A stretch of 64,000 bases of DNA from Saccharothrix ecbatanensis (GTDB taxonomy: Bacteria > Actinomycetota > Actinomycetes > Mycobacteriales > Pseudonocardiaceae), in NCBI RefSeq assembly GCF_014205015.1, contig NZ_JACHMO010000001.1, positions 1,054,001 through 1,118,000 of the forward strand, given 5' to 3'. A program made the position numbers and the translations under genes. Below the pieces are notes generated by a model, which was given only the letters and a program-made list of their open reading frames with translations, had not been told where the DNA came from and did no database searches. This document shows, in pieces, positions 44,720 to 53,623 of the stretch (position 1 is its first letter; each line of letters begins with the position of its first letter).

Positions 44720-45376
44720 GTGGGCGCTGGTGCGGTTGCCGTATCGCGACAGCGCTTGGCCGACGGTGGCAGGCGGAGGCCTTTTCGGGTGGTGAACGAG
44801 CGTTGGTTCGTTGTCAACCGGCTGACGTACTTAGCGGGCCGCGTCGTGTCGGTCGGCTTCGGTCTTGGCGCCGGTTCCGAGCGCCCGTCGAGTTCCTCGG
44901 ACGTCCCTGACCTGATGCCTTGTGGACGGCGTGGTTGGACGATTCCGCTTGACGTGGATTCGAACGTGTGTGCGACGAACCTGTGGTGGTCCTTCCCCGG
45001 CCTGTCGGGCTGTCGCCCGGAGCGAGTGTGGCGCAGGTTTGATGGTCGGGGGTGGGTTGTGGATCGGCGTGAGTACGAGCGGATGGTTGATCGGTTCCGG
45101 CGGTTGGTGGCGCCGTTGCCCGCGTGGCGGGTCGATGAGTGTGACGGGTCGCCGGTGTTGGTCGACGACGCGCTGGGCGGTGGTGGTGTGCTGCTTCGGG
45201 TCGACAACCGGTGGAACCTGTATCTGGCGCGGTATTTCGAGGCGGTGGACAAGGACCGTCTGCTCGCACTGGTGGCGTTGCTGGAGGTCGTGCCGCCGGA
45301 CGGGCCGGCTCACCGGGCGGGGGTGGCGTTCCTGCGGTCCCTGCGGTTGGGTGACGAGTCCGGCCCGATGGGGTGA
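44720..45376 (+). CDS. Hypothetical protein, start uncertain
   Basis: The frame is open from 44720. Strong codon bias and protein-like sequence appear only from about 45025 (VWRRFDGRGWVVDRREYERMVDRFRRLVAPLPAWRVDECDGSPVLVDD..WNLYLARYFEAVDKDRLLALVALLEVVPPDGPAHRAG), so the true start may be the GTG near 45028 or the ATG at 45081. No domain recognised. It is convergent with the Nudix gene of the radical SAM cluster. Confidence 0.45.
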   Translation: MGAGAVAVSRQRLADGGRRRPFRVVNERWFVVNRLTYLAGRVVSVGFGLGAGSERPSSSSDVPDLMPCGRRGWTIPLDVDSNVCATNLWWSFPGLSGCRPERVWRRFDGRGWVVDRREYERMVDRFRRLVAPLPAWRVDECDGSPVLVDDALGGGGVLLRVDNRWNLYLARYFEAVDKDRLLALVALLEVVPPDGPAHRAGVAFLRSLRLGDESGPMG

Positions 45377-45400
45377 GGCCAGGGCGGCGGAGGTGTCGGG

Positions 45401-45898
45401 TCAGTCGCGCAGGATCAGTGGTTCGGTCGGCAGGTGGCCGTGGAGGATCTGGTGCAGCAGTTGGGGGAGCTGTGTCGGGAGGAGCTTGTCGGTGCTGTGG
45501 GTGAGGTCGTCGAGGGTGTGCCAGCGGCGTTCGATGAGGCCTTGTTTCTCGTTGTCGGTGGGTTTGAGTGGCAGTCGGGGTGTGGTGGTGGTGGCGCGGG
45601 CGAGGTAGACGTGGTCGATGCGGTGGTGGTGGTGTCCGCGGTAGTGGAAGTGGCTTTCGCGGATCCACAGTTTGGGGCCGAGGTGGTCGAGGTGGATGCC
45701 GGTTTCTTCGGCGACTTCGCGTCGGGCGGCCTGGGTGGGGGTTTCGTCGGGGTCCAGGCCGCCGCCGGGGAGTTCCCACCAGTGGTGGTGGGGTTGGTCG
45801 GGGTCGCGGGCGTGGATGAGCAGGACGCGGTCCTGTGGGTCGAGCAGGAGTACGCGTGCGCCGATGCGCGGGGTGGTGCTGGTGGTGGTGCCGGCCAT
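45401..45898 (-). CDS. Nudix hydrolase
   Basis: 165 aa. The Nudix box is complete: [24 protein letters not shown] (Gx5Ex7REVxEExGI). Flanking residues ([29 protein letters not shown]) fit MutT-like enzymes acting on nucleoside diphosphate-linked substrates. It is the last gene of a leftward set with the radical SAM, kinase and EEP genes, about 55 bases after the EEP stop. Substrate unknown; the neighbours suggest a modified nucleotide. Confidence 0.9.
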   Translation of the reverse strand: MAGTTTSTTPRIGARVLLLDPQDRVLLIHARDPDQPHHHWWELPGGGLDPDETPTQAARREVAEETGIHLDHLGPKLWIRESHFHYRGHHHHRIDHVYLARATTTTPRLPLKPTDNEKQGLIERRWHTLDDLTHSTDKLLPTQLPQLLHQILHGHLPTEPLILRD

Positions 45899-45953
45899 CC
45901 GTGCGGTGTCCCTCGGGGGTGTGGCGGTCGGGGGACGGTGGCCGGTGGGGCGG

Positions 45954-46796
45954 TCAGAAGAGCGTGAATTCGGGTTCGTCGTGCGGGGTGGCCACCGTGG
46001 TGGGGTCGGACGTTAGCAGCCGGGTGGTGGGGGTGGCGGCGAGGGTGACGGCGAGTCCTGAGTGGTCGGTGAGCCGGGTGCCGTCTGCCGCGTGTGACCG
46101 GGTTTCGTGGATGTAGTCGCAGGTCTGGAGTGTGTCGGCCAGGGTCGGGCTGGCGTGGGCGTGGTCGTAGCGGTAGCCGAGTTCGGGGCGGCGGGCCCAG
46201 CTGTGTTCGACGCGGTCGGGGTGGTGGTGGCGGTAGAGGTCGGTCAGGTCGCAGCGTCGGGTGAGGTCGCGGTAGAAGTCGTACTCGAACGGTGCGAACT
46301 GGCCCCGGTGGGGCGGTTGGTGGTCGGGTTCGAGGACGTTGAGGTCGCCCAGCAGGAGTACCGGTAGGTCGTCGCGGGTGGCGTCGAGGGCGGCAAGGAA
46401 CCCGGTGGTCCAGCGTTTCTTGCGTTCGGTCTTGTCCAGGGAGGCGTCGCGGGAGGGCACGTAGGCGCCGAGCACTCGGATGGGGCCGTGGTCGGTGTCG
46501 ACGACGATCCCGGTCGCCCGTGCGGGCAGGTAGTCGAGGTGGTCGGCGAGCCGGTCGGGTCGGGCCGCGACCTTGCTGACGATCATGACGCCGAGTTCGC
46601 CGTCGGCGTGGTCGGGCATGGTCACGGTGTGGCCGGCGGCGGTGAAGGTGTCGGCCAGGTGCCGGGTGCCGGGGGTGGCTTTGGTCTCGGTGAGGACGAG
46701 GACGTCCTCGGGCCGGGTGGCGAGCCAGGCGAGCTGTCGTTGGGCGCGGTCCAGGGAGGGGGCGCCGAGGTTGAGGGTGAGCAGGCTCAGGGGCAT
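45954..46796 (-). CDS. Endonuclease/exonuclease/phosphatase-family enzyme
   Basis: 280 aa. Exonuclease III-type motifs: [22 protein letters not shown] (metal-binding Glu), [25 protein letters not shown] (D-N), YRYDHAHAS and [11 protein letters not shown] (catalytic D-H). It could cleave DNA or dephosphorylate a nucleotide or lipid. It overlaps the dTMP-kinase-like gene by 10 bases in a different frame, so the two are translationally coupled. Confidence 0.85.
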   Translation of the reverse strand: MPLSLLTLNLGAPSLDRAQRQLAWLATRPEDVLVLTETKATPGTRHLADTFTAAGHTVTMPDHADGELGVMIVSKVAARPDRLADHLDYLPARATGIVVDTDHGPIRVLGAYVPSRDASLDKTERKKRWTTGFLAALDATRDDLPVLLLGDLNVLEPDHQPPHRGQFAPFEYDFYRDLTRRCDLTDLYRHHHPDRVEHSWARRPELGYRYDHAHASPTLADTLQTCDYIHETRSHAADGTRLTDHSGLAVTLAATPTTRLLTSDPTTVATPHDEPEFTLF

Positions 46797-47464
46797 GTGA
46801 GGTTCTCCTGCGCGGTCCTGTCGGTCGCGTTCGTCGTGCGGGCGTGGGCTGATCGGACGAGGTCAATGATGTGCTCGGCGGTCCGGTCGGGGTGGGCCGT
46901 GGTGGTGTCGATCGTGACCACCGGCCAGCCTCGTTCCGTCAGGTAGTCGACGGCGTGGTGGTAGCCGAGTGATTCGCGGGTGCTGCTGTCGTCGGCGCGT
47001 TCGAAGCGGGAGTGCGCGCCGCGGTGGTGGAGTCGTCGTGCGATGACCTGCGGGTCGGCGTTGAGGATCACGGCGAGGTCGGGGCGGTAGACGCCGTGGT
47101 TGATGGTCCACACGGTGTCCGCGTCCAGGCCGTCGAGTCCTTGCAGGACCAGGGAAGCGGGCACGTACCGGTCGCTGACCACGATCGCGCCGTCGGCGAG
47201 GGCGGGCAGGATCTCGTCGGCGAGCTGGTGGTGGCGGTCGCCCGCGCACAGGTGCGCCAGGGCCAGGCCGCGGTAGATGTCGGTGCCGTGGCGGATCAGC
47301 TCGCCCAGCGGGGTGCGGGAGGGCTGGGTGGTGCCGTGGACCGTGGCGCCGGTGGCGGTGAGGAGTTCGACGACGCGGGCGACGGTGGTGGACTTGCCGA
47401 CTCCGCCGGGGCCGTCGACGGTGATCAGCGTGCCTGGCAGGCGGGCGGTGTCGAGGGTGGTCAT
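46787..47464 (-). CDS. dTMP-kinase-like nucleotide kinase
   Basis: 225 aa from the ATG at 47464 (ATGA overlap with the radical SAM stop). P-loop GPGGVGKST (residues 18-26), then a DRY-type motif (IVVSDRYVPASLVLQGLDGLD) and LAVILNADPQVIARRLHHRG..SRFE, the LID-region arginines of thymidylate kinases. As a second, cluster-borne kinase it probably acts on a modified or salvaged nucleotide rather than in housekeeping dTTP synthesis; that is inference. Confidence 0.85.
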   Translation of the reverse strand: MTTLDTARLPGTLITVDGPGGVGKSTTVARVVELLTATGATVHGTTQPSRTPLGELIRHGTDIYRGLALAHLCAGDRHHQLADEILPALADGAIVVSDRYVPASLVLQGLDGLDADTVWTINHGVYRPDLAVILNADPQVIARRLHHRGAHSRFERADDSSTRESLGYHHAVDYLTERGWPVVTIDTTTAHPDRTAEHIIDLVRSAHARTTNATDRTAQENLTCP

Positions 47465-48570
47465 GCGGGGGTCAGCGGCAGCAGCCGCCGTCCTTGCGTG
47501 GGGACGGGGCACTGCTCGGTGTCGACCTCGCCGATGCGTCCGCCGTCCGCGATCACGGCGGCGGGGCAGCCTTTGCCGCAGCCGTCGCCGAGCGCGCAGG
47601 AGCCGCAGGTGGGGTTGGCGCCCACCTTGTAGCGGTCGTGGAAGCGGTAGTCGTCCAGGCGCGCGGCGAGATCGGCGTCGGTGAAGACGTTGCCGACGAT
47701 GAACTCGGTGTCGGCGTGCTTCGAGGTGGGGGTGCGGGCGGCGAAGACGAGGTACGGGCAGACGGTGACCTCGCCGGGGGTGAACACGTAGAGGATGGTG
47801 CCGGCCTCGCAGCCCGCGAGCGGTTTGCCCTCGGTGTTGGGGAAGCGGATGTGCGCGATGTCCAGGTCCGGGCCGTCGAATCCGATGGTGCGTTCGAAGA
47901 TGTCCCGCATGTGCAGTGTGGTCTTGGCCAGCGTCCGCTGCGACTTCACGCCGCGGCCCATGCTGCCCAGCGGGTTGAGCAGCACGTAACGGGCGCCGTG
48001 CTCGCGGGCGAACGCGCACAGCTGCGCGTATTCCTCGTTGCGGGCCAACGTGTTCGGCGTGCACAACAGGCCCTGAAGCAACCCGGCTTCGGCGAGCCGC
48101 TTCACGGTGGCGATGGTGACGTCGAACGAGGCGCGGTCGCCGCGGAACCGACCGTGGGACTCGGCGGCGAACCCGTCCAGCGACACGTTGCAGTGCACCC
48201 CGCCGACCGCCGCCAGCTCCGCGATCCGGTCGGCGTCCAGGGTCGTGGCGTTGGTGCAGATCCCGACCTGCATCCCGGCGTCGTGGAACGCCCGCACGAT
48301 CGCCATGAAGTCCGGGTGCAGCGTCGGCTCGCCACCGGTCAGGGTCACGCGGGTGACCCGGCACTGCGCCAGCCGCGGCACCACCTTGTGCACGATCTCG
48401 TCCAGGGGCATCTGCCTGCCGACCTTGGTGGCCGAGACGAAGCAGTGCGCGCAGTGCAGGTTGCAGTCCTCGTTGATCTGCACCAACGCCTTGCGGTGCG
48501 GCGGGTCGACGGTGGTGCGGAAGTAACACGACGACGCCTGGTCCGGTCCGATGATGCTGCGTGCGCTCAC
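47461..48570 (-). CDS. Radical SAM enzyme with SPASM-like C-terminal domain
   Basis: 369 aa from the GTG at 48570, chosen for GGAGGT 7 bases upstream. The [4Fe-4S]-SAM motif Cx3Cx2C is CNLHCAHC (C36, C40, C43), followed by TLTGGEPTLHPDF. The C-terminus has clustered cysteines (GCEAGTILYV, VCPYLVF, CGSCALGDGCGKGCPAAV..EQCP) typical of SPASM auxiliary clusters. SPASM enzymes often modify peptides, but here no peptide precursor is seen and the partners are nucleotide enzymes. First gene of the leftward set, divergent from the LysR gene. Confidence 0.9.
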   Translation of the reverse strand: MSARSIIGPDQASSCYFRTTVDPPHRKALVQINEDCNLHCAHCFVSATKVGRQMPLDEIVHKVVPRLAQCRVTRVTLTGGEPTLHPDFMAIVRAFHDAGMQVGICTNATTLDADRIAELAAVGGVHCNVSLDGFAAESHGRFRGDRASFDVTIATVKRLAEAGLLQGLLCTPNTLARNEEYAQLCAFAREHGARYVLLNPLGSMGRGVKSQRTLAKTTLHMRDIFERTIGFDGPDLDIAHIRFPNTEGKPLAGCEAGTILYVFTPGEVTVCPYLVFAARTPTSKHADTEFIVGNVFTDADLAARLDDYRFHDRYKVGANPTCGSCALGDGCGKGCPAAVIADGGRIGEVDTEQCPVPTQGRRLLPLTPA

Positions 48571-48676
48571 GGCTTCGACCTCCACATCTCTCGGCACGGG
48601 AGAAGGTGCCGGTGACTGTGGACGGCTGATGAACCGCCCAAGTAGATGTTCGGTCGAACAGTAGCAATGCTTAAGA

Positions 48677-48749
48677 TGTCCAGGCGGACATCGTTGGGAA
48701 AGTTTGATTGTCGTTGCGCGCATCGACAATCCGGGTGTCCGCCCGGACA
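48677..48749. promoter_or_regulatory. Three palindromes in the divergent radical SAM/LysR promoter region
   Basis: TGTCC-N4-GGACA occurs at 48677-48690 and again at 48736-48749, centres 59 bases apart. Between them GATTGTCG and CGACAATC form an 8-bp inverted repeat (48706-48731) that resembles a LysR T-N11-A box. The LysR-type protein may bind these to control both directions. Confidence 0.65.
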
Positions 48750-48774
48750 TCACACGGACGTCGAGGGAGCGCAT

Positions 48775-49815
48775 GTGACCGCCGCCAGGACACCCGACCA
48801 CGACGCCGCATTGCTGGCCGAACTGCTGGACTGCCCGCCGCACCTGCTTGACCTCAGCCTCGACCAACTCCGCACCCTGGCCATAGTCCGCGTCACCGGC
48901 AGCGCCCAACGCGCCGCCAAAGCCCTCGGCCGCGAGCAGTCCAGCGTGCAGAAGCAGCTGGACAACCTCAACACCACCGCCGTCCGCCTCGTCGGCGAAG
49001 CGCTTGTCCTCAAACAAGGTCGCGGCAAGGACTACGCCTTCACCGCGTCCGGTGACGAAGTCGTCGACCTCGCGATCAGCCAGCTGCGCGGGTGGAACGA
49101 CCGGCTGCACCACACCCGACGCCGTGTCGGCTCGACCGTCACCGTCGGCACCACCGAGTTCACCGTCCAGTTCCTCGGCAGCATCTGGCCGGGCCTGCGC
49201 ACCGAGTTCGAACGCCGCGGCATCCAACTCAAGATCGAACACGTCCGCACCCGCGACCTGTGGGCACGCCTGGACGCCAAACAGGTCGACCTGGTCTGCG
49301 GCAGCCTCGCCGCCGAACACGGCCAACCCGTCGCCCTGGACTACGACTTCATCGAATGGCACCGCGAACGCGTCGCCCTGCTCACCAACCTCACCACCCG
49401 CGAACTACCCGACACACCCGTCCCCGCCGACACCCTGCGCGCCCTGCCACTGCTGGTCCCGTCCGCCGGGCTGCTCGCCCAGTTCCTCGGCCGCTGGTAC
49501 GGGCCCGACTACCGCGGCGTGCTCAACGTCGTCGCCGACATCGACTCCCTCAACTACGGCCTCACCCTGCTCGACAACGAACTCCTCCACGGCGCGATGC
49601 TCACCACCGAACGCGTCGCCCACGCCGCCGTCACCGGCACACTGCCCGGCACCAACCTCCGCAACATCCCCCTCGCCCACGACTACAACCCCGACCTGCA
49701 GATCGTCACCGGCATCTTCGCCCGCCCAGGCGAACGCGACCGCTACGCCCCCGACCACCCGCTCAACCTCCTCTGGACCGCCTTCGCCAACGCCACACCC
49801 ACACAAACCACATGA
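48775..49815 (+). CDS. LysR-type transcriptional regulator
   Basis: 346 aa from the GTG at 48775 (GAGGGAG upstream). N-terminal winged HTH (LSLDQLRTLAIVRVTGSAQRAAKALGREQSSVQKQLDNL) and a C-terminal substrate-binding-like domain (GSTVTVGTTEFTVQFLGSIWPGLRTEFERR..LWARLDAKQVDLVCGSLA). Divergent from the radical SAM operon, the usual position for a LysR controlling its neighbours in response to a small ligand. Confidence 0.85.
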   Translation: MTAARTPDHDAALLAELLDCPPHLLDLSLDQLRTLAIVRVTGSAQRAAKALGREQSSVQKQLDNLNTTAVRLVGEALVLKQGRGKDYAFTASGDEVVDLAISQLRGWNDRLHHTRRRVGSTVTVGTTEFTVQFLGSIWPGLRTEFERRGIQLKIEHVRTRDLWARLDAKQVDLVCGSLAAEHGQPVALDYDFIEWHRERVALLTNLTTRELPDTPVPADTLRALPLLVPSAGLLAQFLGRWYGPDYRGVLNVVADIDSLNYGLTLLDNELLHGAMLTTERVAHAAVTGTLPGTNLRNIPLAHDYNPDLQIVTGIFARPGERDRYAPDHPLNLLWTAFANATPTQTT

Positions 49816-49940
49816 CAGGCCATCGAGGCGAAGACGGATCGGCACACCGTTCAACAACGGTGCGAGGCGCAACCCGCGCTCTTGCATGTGAAGAATGGAT
49901 GACCTGATCGGCGTAGATCGTGGCCAGGGACTCGAAGGGC

Positions 49941-50516
49941 GGACCACCCCGCTCGCGCGGGGAAGACCTGCACTTACAGACAGGATGCCGATCGAAGCCG
50001 GGACCACCCCCGCTCGCGCGGGGAAGACGAGGGCGACCAGGACGCGGACGAGCTGTACCGCGGACCACCCCCGCTCGCGCGGGGAAGACACCCCGGCGAT
50101 CGGCTGACCGGAATCCGATCACGGACCACCCCCGCTCGCGCGGGGAAGACGCGGTCACGGTCACGGAGACCACCGGGCGGCCGGGACCACCCCCGCTCGC
50201 GCGGGGAAGACGTTCGTTTCCCTGGTCGCCCGCGATGCCAATATGGACCACCCCCGCTCGCGCGGGGAAGACACGAGGAACGCGCCCGCGACCAGCCACA
50301 CGACCGGACCACCCCCCCTCGCGCGGGGAAGACACGTCCCCACACGGGTGCGGTATGCGCGATTCGGGACCACCCCCGCTCGCGCGGGGAAGACTTCGGG
50401 TGGCCGCCGTAAAACCAGGCTCCCGAGGGACCACCCCCGCTCGCGCGGGGAAGACGGGAAGGGACGATCCCCGCGCGCGATGCCAGTGGGACCACCCCCG
50501 CTCGCGCGGGGAAGAC
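49941..50516 (-). CRISPR. CRISPR array 4, type I-E, ten repeats
   Basis: Repeats start at 49941, 50001, 50062, 50123, 50184, 50245, 50306, 50367, 50428 and 50489 with nine spacers; they are nearly all identical, the least decayed of the four arrays. The leftmost lacks one C. A possible degenerate repeat lies further left at about 49867-49895 (CAACCCGCGCTCTTGCATGTG). The uniform repeats suggest the most recent activity. Confidence 0.95.
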
Positions 50517-50635
50517 ACTTCCTGACCAGCTACGTTACGCGACGAGTCGCCGTTTCAGCATCGGTTTGGTGTGGGGACCGCTCTACGATAAATCGCATCT
50601 CGAACCGGCCTCCGGCCCATCGGATCTCCGCAGCG
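50517..50635 (-). promoter_or_regulatory. Leader of CRISPR array 4
   Basis: It begins ACTTCCTGACCAGCTACGTT and aligns with leaders 2 and 3 (ATCGGTTTGGTGTGGGG, AATCGCATCTCGAAC). Confidence 0.8.
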
Positions 50636-50927
50636 AGGACATGAACGCGCTTCCGGATCGGAATCGATGCCAGGGATCAAGACGAGGGCGCGGTCGTGGT
50701 TGACGATGCCGACGAACGGCTCGGCGAAGCCGTTTCCACCTGGCGAAGTCTTCACGACGTCAACAACGGCCTCGGTCAGGACCGTGTCGAACGAGGTGGT
50801 GAACCGGCCTGCCCGGTCGCTGATCCGGAAACAAGGGGTTTTCGCCCGGTCGCCGAGGTCTTGAACCAGGTTGCAGTGGCTGTCACCTCACCCGTCCGCG
50901 TGTCTGGTCAAGGCAGTGTGACACCGC

Positions 50928-51407
50928 TCAGAACACGTCGGTTTCTTGCCACTGCACGCAGGTCGGACGTTTGCCTGTCTCGAGCAGTTCGTGGAGGGCG
51001 GCCCTCCACAACTCCAGGGGCACCACGGCGTTGTCCGGGAACTTCGTCCGGGTCGCCTTGTCCATGTACAGCGCAGGTGCGCTTGTCCGCGGGTGGACGG
51101 TCGGGGCCAGCGACATCCAGCTGTCTCCGCCCTCACCCGACACGTCGGCATCCGGTGCGAAGTCTGCCGGGCCGCTGCACAGGATCGCCCCGATACCCGC
51201 GTGTCGGTTTGCGTCGATCTTGACCTCGTGGTCGGGGTACCTGCCGTCCATCAGCCGAGGCCGGTCTCGCACGGTGAGCACCGGTGGGTGGGGCTGCGGG
51301 TGGTCCTGGATGTAGTCCAGGATCCGGTCCAACGCCTCCTGTGTGGTGACGACTTCCGGTTCGCCTCCGTCGCCGCAGCTGTCATCGCGGTAGTACCAGA
51401 TGTTCAA
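50928..51407 (-). CDS. Imm1-family immunity protein
   Basis: 159 aa. The pattern TTQEALDRILDYIQDHPQPHPPVLTV..DHEVKIDANRHAGIGAILCSG..DSWMSLAP, ending FPDNAVVPLELWRAALHELLETGKRPTCVQWQETDVF, is that of Imm1 immunity proteins, which neutralise polymorphic toxins such as nucleases or deaminases. No toxin gene is adjacent, so it is an orphan. Family call is from pattern only. Confidence 0.65.
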   Translation of the reverse strand: MNIWYYRDDSCGDGGEPEVVTTQEALDRILDYIQDHPQPHPPVLTVRDRPRLMDGRYPDHEVKIDANRHAGIGAILCSGPADFAPDADVSGEGGDSWMSLAPTVHPRTSAPALYMDKATRTKFPDNAVVPLELWRAALHELLETGKRPTCVQWQETDVF

Positions 51408-52050
51408 TGCGGCACTAACCGAGGACTCCTTCCAAGGAATTCACCGGAACCGGCGACGCCGACATCGAAGACCTCTTCGACCGCGACTTCTACGGTGCTC
51501 GATCGCGCAGGCCGCCTGTTCGGCAAGCTCTACGCGCTGATCAAGTAACCCGTCCAGAACGCCAGCGGCCCGCCGCGCCTGGTGCGGCTGACCACTGCGT
51601 CTCCACTTGAGCAATGGGCGACGCACTGTCATCCCAGCGTGGACGATTGAGATTGTCAGGCATCATTGATCACAGTCAGTTGCCTTCGGTCGAGAACACC
51701 GACTACTTGATCATTGAAGCCTGCCAGTCTCAAACGCCGTAACGCGATCGCCACCTCGGATGCCGTGATCACGGCGGCGCAGGTGCCGGACGGACTGGCC
51801 GGGCTGCTGGTGGAGTCCGTAGGCCCGTCGCTGAACGACCCCGAGCAACGAGCGCACAAGCCCTCCTGTTGCGCCGGACCGCGTGGGTGCTGTTGGAAGG
51901 GCACGGGTTGCCGCGTCAGCACCTGTACTTCTCCGCTGGGCGGACCGGTGGCCTGGCCCCACCTGCTGGGTGTCGAATTGGAGCTATCCCGAGTGAGCGC
52001 CTGCCGTCTCCGGACATTCCGTCAGCGTGCTGTTCGGCAACGCTGTCCGG
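51408..52050. other. Degraded coding remnants
   Basis: Near 51441-51500 the plus strand reads TGDADIEDLFDRDFYG, resembling the C-terminal end of ATPase/endonuclease-type proteins. Near 51714-51990 other coding-like pieces occur in shifting frames (AVITAAQVPDGLAGLLVESVGPSLNDPE, then RRTAWVLLEGHGLPRQHLYFSAGR). I cannot name the source genes. Confidence 0.35.
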
Positions 52051-53430
52051 TTACGCGGGTGTGCCGGTACGCGTGGCGAACGCGCGCAGGCCCGGCAGGG
52101 TGTTCGCGGTCGGGTGCCGCAGCAGACTCGTGGTGATCTGCTGGATGGGTTTGCGGTAGCGGACCTCGTCGGGGGAGGCGTGTTCGGCGGCCAGCAGCGC
52201 GCGGTAGCACTGTTCGGGTTTGCCCCAGTGGTGGAACGAGCGGGCGACATCGGACCAGTAGCGGGCGCGGCGCTCGACCAGCGGGATGGCTGTGGGGTCG
52301 ATCCGTCGTGCGGCTTCGACGGCGGTGCCGAAGTCGCCCAGGACGCGGGCGATGCTGATCCGGTACAGCCCGATCGCGGTGGGGCCGAAGGCGGTGAACC
52401 GGTGGTTGGCGTCGGCGCCGAGCCGCGTGGCGGTGTCGACGGCTTCGGCGAGCAGGTCGTGGGCGGTGTCGCGGTCGCCGTCGACAGCGGCGGTGTAGGC
52501 GGCGGTGGACAGCAGCGACCCGTACACCGACAGGTATTCGGGTCCGCGGTGCAGGTCGGGTTGCAGGGCCGTGGCGGTGTCGACGACCAGGCGTTGCGCG
52601 GTGTCGGCGTGTCCGGCGCGGCGCAGCACGATCGCCCAGGCCCGGCGTACGGCTGCCTGGGTGAGGACGTCGTCGGTGCCGTGGGAGGCCTGCAACGCCC
52701 GGTCGGCGGTGGTCCAGGCGAGCCGGTCGTCGCCGAGCTTGATCATCAGCTCGGAGGTCAGCGCGTACAGCTCGGAGAGCATCCCGTTGGCCGCCGCGTG
52801 CCCGCTGCCCGCGGAGGTGTCGTTGCGGGTGGCCGTCGCGGTGGACAGCAGGCCGGGGAGCCGGTCGGCGACGTCGGTGTAGCGGCCGAGTTGGAACACC
52901 GACTGCGCGGCGGCCATCCGCTGCCGCAACTGCGGCAGCGCGACCGGGACGCCTCCGGGCGCGGACGGGTCGAGCAGCGCGTTGCGCAGCACTGCCACCG
53001 GATCGCCGGCGGCGAAGGCCTGAGGGGAGGTGGTGCCGAGCACCGCGGTTCCGGCCATGCCGGTCAGTCCCGCCAGCAGCGTGCGTCGGCGCATCGGATC
53101 GGTCCCCTCGCCCGGCATCAGGATCACGCCGACCCTAGCGACGGGTGCCGGCGCACGCACCGACCGTCGCGGGGTGTCGGCCAGCCCGAGCAGGGCTGGC
53201 GGGATGTGCAGCGCGTCGACCAGGACGCGCAGCACCCGCACGTCGCCCAGCGGCTGCTTGCCGCGTTCCATACGCGACAACGTCGAGACGGAGTAGCCGC
53301 ACCGGTCGGCGAGGTCGGCGAGGGTCAGGTGGTTGGCGCGGCGGACGCCGCGCACGACCGCCCCGAGGTCACCGGAGTCGACGGCGGCGCGGACCTCGTC
53401 GGTGTGCCAGATCGCACGCGGTGGTTCCAT
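52051..53430 (-). CDS. XRE-family regulator with TPR-like C-terminus
   Basis: 459 aa from the ATG at 53430 (GGGGAGCGC upstream). HTH near residues 20-80 (LGAVVRGVRRANHLTLADLADRCGYSVSTLSRMERGKQPL), a short hydrophobic RRRTLLAGLTGMAGTAVLG segment, then helical repeats (YTDVADRLPGLLSTATAT.., ELYALTSELMIKLGDDRLAWTTADRALQ..). Common in Streptomyces-type genomes as pathway regulators. It faces away from the acyltransferase pair, which it may control. Confidence 0.8.
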   Translation of the reverse strand: MEPPRAIWHTDEVRAAVDSGDLGAVVRGVRRANHLTLADLADRCGYSVSTLSRMERGKQPLGDVRVLRVLVDALHIPPALLGLADTPRRSVRAPAPVARVGVILMPGEGTDPMRRRTLLAGLTGMAGTAVLGTTSPQAFAAGDPVAVLRNALLDPSAPGGVPVALPQLRQRMAAAQSVFQLGRYTDVADRLPGLLSTATATRNDTSAGSGHAAANGMLSELYALTSELMIKLGDDRLAWTTADRALQASHGTDDVLTQAAVRRAWAIVLRRAGHADTAQRLVVDTATALQPDLHRGPEYLSVYGSLLSTAAYTAAVDGDRDTAHDLLAEAVDTATRLGADANHRFTAFGPTAIGLYRISIARVLGDFGTAVEAARRIDPTAIPLVERRARYWSDVARSFHHWGKPEQCYRALLAAEHASPDEVRYRKPIQQITTSLLRHPTANTLPGLRAFATRTGTPA

Positions 53431-53623
53431 CGTCTGCGCTCCCCGCATCAGACCCAGGACCTTGGAGCGTAGCCACCTGGTCACTGTCCGTCCCAGCAGA
53501 TTTGCGCACTTCGCAAACCTGTCCGCCGTCATCGGCAACACCGCAGGTCAGCGGCGTGGGCCGGGTGTGTCCTGGAGGCTGCTGCGGCAGTCCACCCATC
53601 CCTGCCGCGGTCGGAGGGACACG

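Noticed and set aside
45415..46866. 483-codon minus-strand frame across the Nudix and EEP genes
   Set aside because: Arg/Pro/Thr-rich shadow of two well-supported genes in other frames.
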